Below, piece by piece: positions 8,168 to 16,305 of a stretch of DNA of 32,534 bases. The stretch is from Candidatus Evtepia faecigallinarum. Its GTDB lineage: Bacteria > Bacillota > Clostridia > Oscillospirales > Oscillospiraceae. A model generated the notes under the pieces. The model had not been told where the DNA came from. It was given only the letters and a program-made list of their open reading frames with translations, and did no database searches. A program made the translations under genes and the position numbers. Within the stretch, counting starts at the first letter, position 1, and every line of letters starts with the position of its first letter. The stretch lies in assembly GCA_019115225.1 (NCBI GenBank), contig DXEA01000088.1:1-32534 (forward strand), given 5' to 3'.

Positions 8168-9178
8168 TCAGTACAGGCTGCCGGTGTTCACCACGGGCTG
8201 GGCCTCGTGATTGCCGCACAGGACCACCAGCAGGTTGGAGACCATGGCCGCCTTGCGCTCCTCGTCCAGCTCCACCACGCCGCTCTGGTTCAGCCGCTCC
8301 AGGGCCATCTCCACGGTGCCCACGGCCCCCTCCACGATCATCTTCCGGGCGTCGATGATGGCGGAGGCCTGCTGGCGCTGGAGCATGGCGGCGGCAATCT
8401 CCGAGGCGTAGGCCAGGTGGGTGATCCGGGCCTCTAAGATCTCCAGGCCGGCCTCGGTGACCTTGGACTGGATCTCCTCCCGGATGCGGGCGGCCACCAC
8501 GTCACTGGAGCCCCGCAGGCTGCCCTCGTCGGGCTGGCCGTCGCCGGTGGTGTCCACTCCCTGGGCCACGTCATAGGGGTAGAGGCGGACGATATTCCGC
8601 AGGGCGCTGTCGCACTGCAGGGAGAGAAACTCCTTATAATTGTCCACGTCAAAGACCGCCTTGGCGGTGTTGACCACCCGCCAGGTCACGGCGATGCCGA
8701 TCTCCACGGGGTTGCCCAGGCAGTCGTTGATCTTCTGCCGGGAGTTGCTCAGGGTCATGATTTTCAGGGAGACCTTTTTGTTCACCAGCTCCTTGTTCAA
8801 GGACTGGTTCCCCCCCAGGGCGGCCAGGACCTTGGAGCCCTTGCCGCTGTCCACGTCGCCGCTCTGGCTCAGCTGGGTTTTGGCGGCGGGGTTCACGGCC
8901 ACGCAGAAGGGGTTGACGAAGTAAAAGCCCTCCCCCTTCAGGGTGCCTACATAGTTGCCGAAGAGGGTGAGGACCAGGGCCTCCTGGGGTCCCAGGACCT
9001 TCAGTCCCGGCAGCAGCAGCCAGCCCAGGGAGAGCCAGACGATGCACACCACCATCAGGGCCGTCAGCCCCGCCCCGGCAGAGAGGACCAGGCCTGCCAC
9101 GGCGGCGAGGTACAGCAGGATGGTGAGCAGCAGCACGGCCATACCGTGTTTTTTGTTGGTGAGGGCGATTTCCTTCAT
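8168..9178 (-). CDS. SPFH/band 7 (stomatin-like) membrane protein
   Basis: N-terminal TM segments followed by [31 protein letters not shown]...[42 protein letters not shown]...[57 protein letters not shown]. Confidence 0.93.
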   Translation of the reverse strand: MKEIALTNKKHGMAVLLLTILLYLAAVAGLVLSAGAGLTALMVVCIVWLSLGWLLLPGLKVLGPQEALVLTLFGNYVGTLKGEGFYFVNPFCVAVNPAAKTQLSQSGDVDSGKGSKVLAALGGNQSLNKELVNKKVSLKIMTLSNSRQKINDCLGNPVEIGIAVTWRVVNTAKAVFDVDNYKEFLSLQCDSALRNIVRLYPYDVAQGVDTTGDGQPDEGSLRGSSDVVAARIREEIQSKVTEAGLEILEARITHLAYASEIAAAMLQRQQASAIIDARKMIVEGAVGTVEMALERLNQSGVVELDEERKAAMVSNLLVVLCGNHEAQPVVNTGSLY

Positions 9179-9200
9179 TGGTTGCACCTCCAATCTATTT

Positions 9201-9238
9201 GATATCAAAAACATATCACATTGAAACAACGTTGTCAA
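9201..9238 (-). promoter_or_regulatory. Promoter of the SPFH operon with degenerate XRE operator over the -10
   Basis: Minus strand TTGACA - 17 nt - TATGTT; plus-strand gatatcaaaaacatatc (9201-9217) spans the -10. Confidence 0.6.
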
Positions 9239-9253
9239 GAGGGAAGGGGACAA

Positions 9254-9433
9254 TTATCCCGCCGGCGAGTGAAAGAGGAGCAGGCCCAGGACCGTCAGCA
9301 GATACAGCACCAGTGCGATGCCCGCCGGCACCCAGGGGAACAGGGTGGTCCAGGGCCACAGGGGGGAGGGAGGGAGGAAGCAGGCAGAGAGCAGGCCGGA
9401 AACAAATCCGGCGGCGGGCAGGGTGGGGCGCAT
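9254..9433 (-). CDS. Small hydrophobic membrane protein, unknown function
   Basis: MRPTLPAAGFVSGLLSACFLPPSPLWPWTTLFPWVPAGIALVLYLLTVLGLLLFHSPAG; aaaggag SD upstream of the ATG. Confidence 0.6.
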   Translation of the reverse strand: MRPTLPAAGFVSGLLSACFLPPSPLWPWTTLFPWVPAGIALVLYLLTVLGLLLFHSPAG

Positions 9434-9455
9434 GGCGGGGCTCCTTTCGGGGGAT

Positions 9456-9479
9456 GTGATATCCAAATGGATATCACAC
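9456..9479. promoter_or_regulatory. Operator 1: TGTGATATCCAAATGGATATCACA palindrome
   Basis: 10-bp arms around AAAT; core repeated exactly at 9514. Confidence 0.8.
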
Positions 9480-9513
9480 AACCGGGATACACCGGGGAAG
9501 GGCTACTGTCAAG

Positions 9514-9531
9514 ATATCCAAATGGATATCA
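9514..9531. promoter_or_regulatory. Operator 2: GATATCCAAATGGATATC palindrome
   Basis: Exact second copy of the 18-bp core, 12 bp upstream of the XRE start codon. Confidence 0.8.
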
Positions 9532-9542
9532 GTGGAGGGAGT

Positions 9543-9770
9543 ATGGCATACTACAAACGCATCCGTGACCTGCGGGAGGATCACGACCTGACCCAGCGCC
9601 AGCTGGCGGCCCGGCTGCAGATGACCCAGACCCAATACTTCCGGTACGAACAGGGGTACCGGGATATCCCCAGCGACATTCTCATCCGGCTGGCCGACCT
9701 GTATCAGACGTCCACCGACTACATCCTCGGCCGCACCGACGACCCCCGGCCCCCGGGCCGGCGGCGGTGA
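9543..9770 (+). CDS. XRE/Cro-like helix-turn-helix regulator
   Basis: MAYYKRIRDLREDHDLTQRQLAARLQMTQTQYFRYEQGYRDIPSDILIRLADLYQTSTDYILGRTDD. Confidence 0.93.
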   Translation: MAYYKRIRDLREDHDLTQRQLAARLQMTQTQYFRYEQGYRDIPSDILIRLADLYQTSTDYILGRTDDPRPPGRRR

Positions 9771-9844
9771 GAATGTTTCTTGTCAAGAATGGGAAGATAT
9801 GGTATCATGGGGCAAAGAGACAAAGTGGGTAAGGGGAAATCGCC

Positions 9845-10696
9845 TTGAAAACTGCCATTGTAACAGACACCAACAGCAGCATTTCCGCCCAGGAGGCCCG
9901 GGAGCGGGGGATCTATCTCATTCCCATGCCCTTCTGCGTGGACGGAAAGACCTATCTGGAGGGGAAAGACTGCACCCCTGCCATGTTCTTTGACCAGATG
10001 AGCGCAGGCAAGGCTGTGAGCACCTCCCAGCCCGCCCCGGAGGAGATCACCGCCCTCTGGGAGCACCTGCTCCAGACCTATGACGCCGTGCTGCACTTTC
10101 CCATGACCTCCGGCCTGAGCGGCTCCTGCCAGACTGCCAAGGCCCTGGCCCAGGATTACGACGGCCGGGTGGTGGTGGTGGACGACCACCGCATCTCCGC
10201 CACCCTGGCCCAGTCCATCCGCAACGCCCAGGTCCTGCTGGCGCAGGGAAAGACGGCCTGTCAGGTCCGGGACATTTTGGAGGAGGAGAAGGACGCCTCC
10301 AGCATCTACATCGCCGTGAACACCCTGGAATATCTGAAAAAGAGCGGCCGGGTCACCGCCGCCGGGGCGGCCATGGCGGCGGTGCTGCACATCAAGCCCG
10401 TCCTCCAGATCCAGGGGGGCAAGCTGGATGCCTACAAAAAGGTCCGGGGGATGCTCCAGGCCAAAAAGACCCTCATCAGCGCCCTCAGTCACGATCTGAC
10501 CACCCGCTTTGCGGGGATGAAAATGGCGGTGTTCTCCGGCTACTCCGGGGGAGATCCGGCCCTGGGAGAGCGCTGGCAGCAGGAAGTCCAGGCGGCCTTC
10601 CCCCAGCACCGGGTGGGGCTGATCAGCCTACCCCTGAGCATCTGCTGCCACACCGGGGAGGGGGCCCTGGGGGTGGCCTGCGCCAAACAGTGGTGA
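9845..10696 (+). CDS. DegV family (fatty acid-binding) protein
   Basis: MKTAIVTDTNSSISAQEARERGIYLIPMPFCVDGKTYLEG...FPMTSGLSGSCQTAK...KSGRVTAAGA; TTG start. Confidence 0.92.
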   Translation: MKTAIVTDTNSSISAQEARERGIYLIPMPFCVDGKTYLEGKDCTPAMFFDQMSAGKAVSTSQPAPEEITALWEHLLQTYDAVLHFPMTSGLSGSCQTAKALAQDYDGRVVVVDDHRISATLAQSIRNAQVLLAQGKTACQVRDILEEEKDASSIYIAVNTLEYLKKSGRVTAAGAAMAAVLHIKPVLQIQGGKLDAYKKVRGMLQAKKTLISALSHDLTTRFAGMKMAVFSGYSGGDPALGERWQQEVQAAFPQHRVGLISLPLSICCHTGEGALGVACAKQW

Positions 10697-10733
10697 GAGA
10701 GACCGGGATTTCAGGAAATATTTCTCAGAAAAT

Positions 10734-10787
10734 TTAAGGGAAACTTGAGTTTTTCTTTATGCTTTCTTTATTTTTTCTCGGTATACT
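10734..10787 (+). promoter_or_regulatory. Promoter P1 with OmpR-type direct repeat (TTAAGGGAAACTTGAG ... TATACT)
   Basis: Aligns without gaps to 10939-10992 (36/54 by hand count), same 32-bp box to -10 spacing. Confidence 0.6.
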
Positions 10788-10793
10788 GTCCTC

Positions 10794-10929
10794 AGCGGAA
10801 CACTCCCGCCTCCTGTTCCCCTGAAAGGGGGAGCGGGTGCCTGATATAAGTCTCTCTCTCTTTCTGCTTGCTCCGTACAAGCGGGCTGCGCCCCCCAGGT
10901 ATCCTGTCCCTGGGGGGCGTGGTCTTTTT
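10794..10929 (+). ncRNA. Candidate small non-coding RNA or leader/attenuator
   Basis: Lies between P1 and a terminator-like hairpin cgccccccagg...ccctggggggcg-tggtcttttt; also hairpins at 10801-10839 and gcttg-ctccgta-caagc; no convincing ORF. Confidence 0.5.
10889..10929 (+). terminator. Terminator-like hairpin ending the candidate RNA
   Basis: cgccccccaggtatcctgtccctggggggcgtggtcttttt. Confidence 0.65.
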
Positions 10930-10938
10930 GGGGGAGAC

Positions 10939-10992
10939 TTAATGAAATCTTAAGAGATTCCCCATTCTTTCTTTAGACTTCTTCGTTATAAT
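10939..10992 (+). promoter_or_regulatory. Promoter P2 with OmpR-type direct repeat (TTAATGAAATCTTAAG ... TATAAT)
   Basis: 11-bp-period repeats 32 bp upstream of exact TATAAT; no good -35, as expected for an activated promoter. Confidence 0.65.
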
Positions 10993-11059
10993 AGGAAGCA
11001 CAAAAGGAAGAAGGTCGCGGGGCCGGCACCGGGCCGGCGCGCAGTGAAGGAGGACGAAG

Positions 11060-12214
11060 ATGATGAAGAAGCGAAATCGCGTGACCATTTGTCTTGTGGC
11101 CGGGGTGCTCATTCTGGCAGTCTCTGCCGCGGCAGCCTTTGGCAGCGTCAACGGCTACAGCCGGTACAAAGAGGCATTGAAGGCACTGGCGCTGGAGACG
11201 AACAATTTTTCCGCCCAGGGCACCATGGTGGTCACCTACGGCGGCCAGGAGGTCATGCGCACCAGCGGCGAGTACGCCATGGACGGCGCCAACAATGCCG
11301 TTCACAGCAAGGAATGGAACATGGGCAAGGAGACCGAGTATTTCAGCACCCGCCTCAACGGGGTGAGCACCTGGTTTGACAGCATGGACAAGGTGTACCA
11401 TCAGACGGAGTACAGCGGGGAAGAGGGCAGCACCGCAGCCGAGAACCTGCTGGGGGTGGACACCGACGATGAGATGCTCAACCGGATGATGAACTTTGCC
11501 GAGATCGCCACCGACACCGTCATGGGCGAGCTGAAGAACAACTTCGTCCAGGTGGGCAAGGAGAACGGCTCCACCCTCTATCAGGTGGAGATTGCCCAGA
11601 ATCAGGTGCCCTCTCTGGTCAATGCCGGCCTGTCCCTGTTTGCCTACGGGGTGGGCCAGTCCAACCAGATGGACAACGCGGTGATTTTTGAGGACTACAG
11701 CGCCACCGTCCTGGCCCGCTACGAGAAGATCACCGGCGAGACCCTGCCCCAGGAGTTCCGGGACGGCTACCTGAAGGGGAGCAGCGAGACCTGGTATGAG
11801 ACCTATGGCGACCTGCTGGAAAAGGTCAACGAGTCCAACGAGGACAGCTGGGAGGACTACTACTACCAGCTCCTGGACGAGAAGAACAACACCGGCATCA
11901 TCTATGTGAACGCCGACAGCAGCTATGATTACTACAAGACCTATCAGGAGTACAAGGCTGCCCACCCGGAGGAGGTCAACCAGGACCTTGAGACCTATGT
12001 GGGCCAGGACATGAGCCTGAAGACCGTGCTGTGCAAGTTCGGCGTGGACGACCAGGGCCGCCTGACCAGCAACAACCTGGCGGTGACCTTCCAGACCGTG
12101 GACCTCGACGGCACCACCCACGAGCTGGTCATCAACGTGGACGTGACCCTGGGCGGCTACGGCACCACCGTCATCCAGCCCCTGGATGTGGGGGGCCGGG
12201 AAAAGGCATCCTGA
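11060..12214 (+). CDS. Membrane-anchored/exported protein of unknown function
   Basis: MMKKRNRVTICLVAGVLILAVSAAAAFGSVNGYS... one N-terminal hydrophobic segment then a ~350 aa polar domain; good ATG and SD; no family recognised. Confidence 0.85.
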   Translation: MMKKRNRVTICLVAGVLILAVSAAAAFGSVNGYSRYKEALKALALETNNFSAQGTMVVTYGGQEVMRTSGEYAMDGANNAVHSKEWNMGKETEYFSTRLNGVSTWFDSMDKVYHQTEYSGEEGSTAAENLLGVDTDDEMLNRMMNFAEIATDTVMGELKNNFVQVGKENGSTLYQVEIAQNQVPSLVNAGLSLFAYGVGQSNQMDNAVIFEDYSATVLARYEKITGETLPQEFRDGYLKGSSETWYETYGDLLEKVNESNEDSWEDYYYQLLDEKNNTGIIYVNADSSYDYYKTYQEYKAAHPEEVNQDLETYVGQDMSLKTVLCKFGVDDQGRLTSNNLAVTFQTVDLDGTTHELVINVDVTLGGYGTTVIQPLDVGGREKAS

Positions 12215-12327
12215 GGCCAATCATCAAAAACGTGCATCATTGCGGGAACACCCCGGGGGTCTTGTGACCTTCGGGGTCGTCCCGCCCTGTCCGGTCTTTG
12301 GACCGCTGGGAAAGGAGCGTCATAGTA

Positions 12328-13059
12328 TTGGATACCGTCTTGGCCTTGGACCATTTTTCCAAAATCTACCCCAACGGCCGGGGGGCCCGGAACATCACCT
12401 TCTCCGTGGAGCGGGGCCAGGTGGTGGGCCTGCTGGGCCCCAACGGGTCGGGGAAGACCACCATCATGAAGTCCCTGACGGGGCTGGCCCAGCCCACCGA
12501 GGGCACCGTCACCCTCTTCGGGGTGACCGTTTCCGACCGGGAGCGGGCCCTGGCAAAGGTGGGGGCCCTCATCGAGCAGCCCGCCCTGTATGAAAATCTC
12601 ACCGCCCTGGACCACCTGTACATGGCGGCCCGGTACTACCCCGATGTGGACCAGGCCCGCATCGAGAAGGTGCTGCAGATCGTGGGCCTGACCCCCTATG
12701 GCAGGGAGCGCTGCGGCAAGTTCTCCTTAGGCATGAAGCAGCGCATGGGCCTGGCCCTGGCCCTGCTGTCCCAGCCGGAGCTGATGATCCTGGACGAGCC
12801 CACCAACGGCCTGGACATCGAGGCCACCGTGGAGGTGCGGGAGATCATCCTCCGCCTGGCCAAGGAGAAGGGGGTCACCTTCCTGGTGGCCAGCCACCTG
12901 GCCTCGGAGATCGAAAAGATGTGTGACAAGGTCCTGGTCCTCTATGAGGGGGAGATGCTCTCCTTTGAGACCAAGGAGGAGGCCCTGCGCCTGCACCCCT
13001 CCCTGGAGGACTACTTCCTGGCCAAGGTCCGGGACAAAAAGGGCTCCGTGGTGCTGTGA
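12328..13059 (+). CDS. ABC transporter ATP-binding protein (BcrA/lantibiotic-export-like)
   Basis: LLGPNGSGKTT, FSLGMKQRMGLALALLSQPELMILDEPTNGLD; TTG start downstream of aaaggag. Confidence 0.93.
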   Translation: MDTVLALDHFSKIYPNGRGARNITFSVERGQVVGLLGPNGSGKTTIMKSLTGLAQPTEGTVTLFGVTVSDRERALAKVGALIEQPALYENLTALDHLYMAARYYPDVDQARIEKVLQIVGLTPYGRERCGKFSLGMKQRMGLALALLSQPELMILDEPTNGLDIEATVEVREIILRLAKEKGVTFLVASHLASEIEKMCDKVLVLYEGEMLSFETKEEALRLHPSLEDYFLAKVRDKKGSVVL

Positions 13060-13075
13060 GGGAGGAAAGAGAGAG

Positions 13076-13828
13076 ATGGAACGATTCGCAGCCAATCTCC
13101 GCAACGAGCTGTTCAAGCTGCGCAAGCGGAAGAAATATCTGGTTTTTCTCATCCTGGGGGGACTGATCTGTGTGGCCAGCGCCCTGCGGGTGCTGGTGGT
13201 CACCTATTTTACCGACGGGATGATCTCCCGCCAGGCCATTCTGGGGGGACTCATGTCCTCCAACCTCCCCTTCATCCTGCTGCTCTTTCTGCCCCTCATG
13301 GCCATCATGGCCACCGGGGACCTGTTTGTGGGGGAGCAGGCCGACCACACCGTCCGCTTTTCCCTCATGCGTCCGGTGAGCAAGGGGAAGCTCTTTTTCT
13401 CCAAAGGGGCGGCGGTGCTGGTGCTGTGTGCCTTTGATCTGGCGGTGCTCTATCTGGTCTCCACCCTGGCCCAGGTGGTCTTAGGCGGGGGGACGGAGGG
13501 CATCCTCACCAGCCTGGGGGCCTGCCTGCTGGACCTGATCCCCCTGACGGTGCTCATCCTCTTTTTCAGCCTCATCAACCAGATGCTCAAAGGGTCGGGG
13601 CTGACGGTGCTGCTGTGCATGGTGGTCTACATCGCCCTGCTGCTCATGGGCACCTATCTGCCGGCAGTGGGGGGGCTGGTCTTTACCGGCTACCTGCGCT
13701 GGCACAACCTGTGGATCGGCATCACCCTTCCCTTCCTGTCCCTGCTGCCCCGCATCGGCCTGCTGGCCGGCTACGGCCTGGTCTTTGCCTGCTGCGGCTA
13801 CTTCCTCTTCGAGCGGAAGGAAGCCTGA
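13076..13828 (+). CDS. ABC-2 type transporter permease
   Basis: MERFAANLRNELFKLRKRKKYLVFLILGG... about six TM segments, immediately after the ATPase. Confidence 0.88.
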   Translation: MERFAANLRNELFKLRKRKKYLVFLILGGLICVASALRVLVVTYFTDGMISRQAILGGLMSSNLPFILLLFLPLMAIMATGDLFVGEQADHTVRFSLMRPVSKGKLFFSKGAAVLVLCAFDLAVLYLVSTLAQVVLGGGTEGILTSLGACLLDLIPLTVLILFFSLINQMLKGSGLTVLLCMVVYIALLLMGTYLPAVGGLVFTGYLRWHNLWIGITLPFLSLLPRIGLLAGYGLVFACCGYFLFERKEA

Positions 13829-13840
13829 GGGAGGGAGAGC

Positions 13841-14998
13841 ATGGACAAAAAGATCACGCTGCGCGGCCAGGTGCTGCGCACCTGCCTGCTGATGCTGGCC
13901 CTCTCCCTGGTGCTGGGCCTGGTGGCCATCGGGGTGATGATGGCCCTGTTTGCCGCCAAGGTGCCCAACGGGGAACAATTCTTAGTGGACAGCTTCGCCT
14001 TCCTCTTTGGCAAGCAGACCTATGGCCCCCGGCGCTTCGTGCCCTACATGATCGTGGTGGGGGTGGTGCTGTGCCTGCTGGTGGCGGCGGTGTGCATTCT
14101 GCTGACCTCCCGGCTGACCGGGCGGATGACGGCCACCCTGAAAACCCTCCGCCAGGCGGCGGACAACCTGCGGGACGGGGAGCTGGACTTTCAGATCCTC
14201 TCCTGCGACTTTCGGGAGATGGACCAGGTGGCCCAGTCCCTGGAGAGCGTGCGCCGGCGGCTGAAGGCCGCCGCCGTGGCCGAGGCCGCCGCCCAGGAGG
14301 AGCGGGGCCTGCTCATGGCCAACCTCTCCCACGACCTGCGCACCCCCATCACCGCCATCAAGGGCTATGTGGAGGGCATCCGGGACGGCATCGCCAACAC
14401 CCCGGAGAAGCAGGACCATTATCTGGGGATCATTTACAACAAGTCCCTGCTCATGGAAAAGCTGGTGCGGAACATGTCCGACTTTTCCGAATACGAGCTG
14501 GGGCGGATGCAGTACCACTTTGAATATGTGGACCTGGCCCCCTTCCTGGGGGACCTGGGGGAGGAGTATGCCGAAGACGCCCGGCAGAGCCAGATGACCT
14601 TCACCAGCCGCATCCCCGGCGGCCGCTATGTGGTCACCGCCGACCGGGGCAAGCTCAAGCGGGTGCTGGACAACCTCATCTCCAACGCCATCAAATACGG
14701 CCGCCCCGGCGGGGCCATTGCCCTGACGGCGGAGGAGTATGAGGGGGGCATCGTGATCCAGGTCTCCGACAACGGCAAGGGGATCAGCGCCGAGGCCCTG
14801 CGCCATGTCTTTGACAGCTTTTACCGGGAGGACACCGCCCGCACCAGTGCTGTGCCCGGCAGCGGGCTGGGGCTGGCCATCTGCCGGAGCATCGTCAGCA
14901 GCCACCACGGAAAGATCTGGCTGACCAGTGAGGAGGGGGAGGGCACCCGGGCCTTTATCTATCTCCCCCTGCAGAAAGAGGAGGATTGGTTGGGATGA
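13841..14998 (+). CDS. Sensor histidine kinase (HAMP, HisKA, HATPase)
   Basis: Two TM segments; LLMANLSHDLRTPITAIKGYVEGI, LDNLISNAIKYG, SDNGKGIS, GSGLGLAICRSIV. Confidence 0.95.
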   Translation: MDKKITLRGQVLRTCLLMLALSLVLGLVAIGVMMALFAAKVPNGEQFLVDSFAFLFGKQTYGPRRFVPYMIVVGVVLCLLVAAVCILLTSRLTGRMTATLKTLRQAADNLRDGELDFQILSCDFREMDQVAQSLESVRRRLKAAAVAEAAAQEERGLLMANLSHDLRTPITAIKGYVEGIRDGIANTPEKQDHYLGIIYNKSLLMEKLVRNMSDFSEYELGRMQYHFEYVDLAPFLGDLGEEYAEDARQSQMTFTSRIPGGRYVVTADRGKLKRVLDNLISNAIKYGRPGGAIALTAEEYEGGIVIQVSDNGKGISAEALRHVFDSFYREDTARTSAVPGSGLGLAICRSIVSSHHGKIWLTSEEGEGTRAFIYLPLQKEEDWLG

Positions 14999-15687
14999 AC
15001 ATTCTCATTATCGAAGACGACCAGAGCGTGGCCGAGCTGGAGCGGGACTATCTGGAGATCAACGGGGGCTTTTCCTGTGACCTGTACACCGACGGCACCC
15101 AGGGCCTCCAGGCAGCCCTGACAGGGGACTATGCCCTGGTGATCGTGGATGTGATGCTGCCGGGACTGAGCGGCTTTGAGATCTGCCGCCGCCTGCGGGA
15201 GGAGAAGGACATCCCGGTCATCATCATCTCCGCCCTGGCCGACGACATCGACAAGGTCCGGGGCCTGGGGCTGGGGGCCGACGACTACATGACCAAGCCC
15301 TTCTCCCCCAGCGAGCTGGTGGCCCGGGTCAAGGGGCACATCCAGCGCTACCAGCGCCTGGTGGGCAGCCGGGAGAAGGCCCGGCCTGAGGTATTAAAAA
15401 TCCGGGGCCTGGAGATCGACCGGGAGAGCCGCCGGGTGTGGGTCAACGAGAAGGAGGTCAACATGACCAGCAAGGAGTACGACCTCCTCCTCTTCCTGGC
15501 CGAGCACCCGGACACGGTGTTCTCCAAGGACCGCCTCTTTGACGGGGTGTGGGGGGTGGACGCCTACGGGGATGTCTCCACCGTCACCGTCCACATCAAG
15601 CACATCCGGGACAAGATCGAGAACAACCCCGACCGGACCCAGTACATCGAGACCGTCTGGGGGGTGGGTTACCGCTTCCGGGGCTGA
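14995..15687 (+). CDS. OmpR/PhoB-family response regulator
   Basis: MNILIIEDDQSVAELERDYLE...VDVMLPGLSGFE...GADDYMTKPFSPSELVARVK...C-terminal winged helix TVTVHIKHIRDKIENNP...TVWGVGYRFRG; overlaps the kinase stop by ATGA. Confidence 0.96.
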   Translation: MNILIIEDDQSVAELERDYLEINGGFSCDLYTDGTQGLQAALTGDYALVIVDVMLPGLSGFEICRRLREEKDIPVIIISALADDIDKVRGLGLGADDYMTKPFSPSELVARVKGHIQRYQRLVGSREKARPEVLKIRGLEIDRESRRVWVNEKEVNMTSKEYDLLLFLAEHPDTVFSKDRLFDGVWGVDAYGDVSTVTVHIKHIRDKIENNPDRTQYIETVWGVGYRFRG

Positions 15688-15711
15688 GGCTTTTGCCATT
15701 TGCAAAGAAGA

Positions 15712-15765
15712 AAAAGACAGCATCCCTTCCTCCGGCTCAGCCGGAAGAGGGGATGCTGTTTTTGC
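15712..15765. terminator. Bidirectional terminator between response regulator and greA
   Basis: aaaaagacagcatcccttcctccggctcagccggaagaggggatgctgttttt. Confidence 0.88.
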
Positions 15766-15771
15766 CTGTGC

Positions 15772-16275
15772 TCAAAAGGTGCTGATGGGGATGTCCGGGT
15801 CCTCGCCGGTCTTTTCCACCTTGCGGATCTGGACATAGTAGCCAAAGCTGTCGCTGACCTGGATGCGCACCCGGTCCCCCTCCTTGCGGCCCAGCAGGGC
15901 CTTGCCCACGGGAGATTCCTTGCTGATGAGGCCCTTCAGGGCGTCCTGGCGCAGGGTGGTCACCAGCTGGATGGTCTCCTCCGCGTCGTCGTCCTCCACA
16001 TAGAAGGTGACCTTGTCAAACAGGGCGATGCCCCCGCCGGCCGCGGCGGGGTCGATGACCACGGCGGTCTTGATCATGTTCTGCAGATAGCGGATGCGGC
16101 TGTCGTTGCGGTTTTTCTCCCGCTTGGCGGCCTTGTACTCAAAGTTCTCGCTCAGGTCACCGAAGGACCGGGCCACCTTCACCTCTTCGATGAGCTGGGG
16201 GCGCAGGACCTGGATGCGGTGCTGGAGCTCCTCCTTCATTTTGTCGATGTCCACTTGGGTCAGTTCGTCGTGCAT
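15772..16275 (-). CDS. greA: GreA/GreB family transcription elongation factor
   Basis: RSFGDLSENFEYKAAKREKNRNDSRIRYLQNMI...SPVGKALLGRKEGDRVRIQV. Confidence 0.9.
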   Translation of the reverse strand: MHDELTQVDIDKMKEELQHRIQVLRPQLIEEVKVARSFGDLSENFEYKAAKREKNRNDSRIRYLQNMIKTAVVIDPAAAGGGIALFDKVTFYVEDDDAEETIQLVTTLRQDALKGLISKESPVGKALLGRKEGDRVRIQVSDSFGYYVQIRKVEKTGEDPDIPISTF

Positions 16276-16305
16276 GCAAATACGCCTCTTTTCGTGGGAT
16301 AGCAG

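Noticed and set aside
9661-9670. GGGATATCCC palindrome inside the XRE gene as a fourth operator
   Set aside because: Lacks the AAAT spacer and full arms of the operators and lies in conserved coding sequence; most likely chance.
10794-10929. 6S RNA, SRP RNA or tmRNA identity for the candidate RNA
   Set aside because: No long rod with central bubble, no SRP GGAA tetraloop helix and no tmRNA alanine acceptor seen by eye; left as unassigned.
10973-12220. 415 aa minus-strand ORF opposite the exported protein
   Set aside because: Antisense shadow ORF; the plus-strand frame has SD, hydrophobic N-terminus and operon context.
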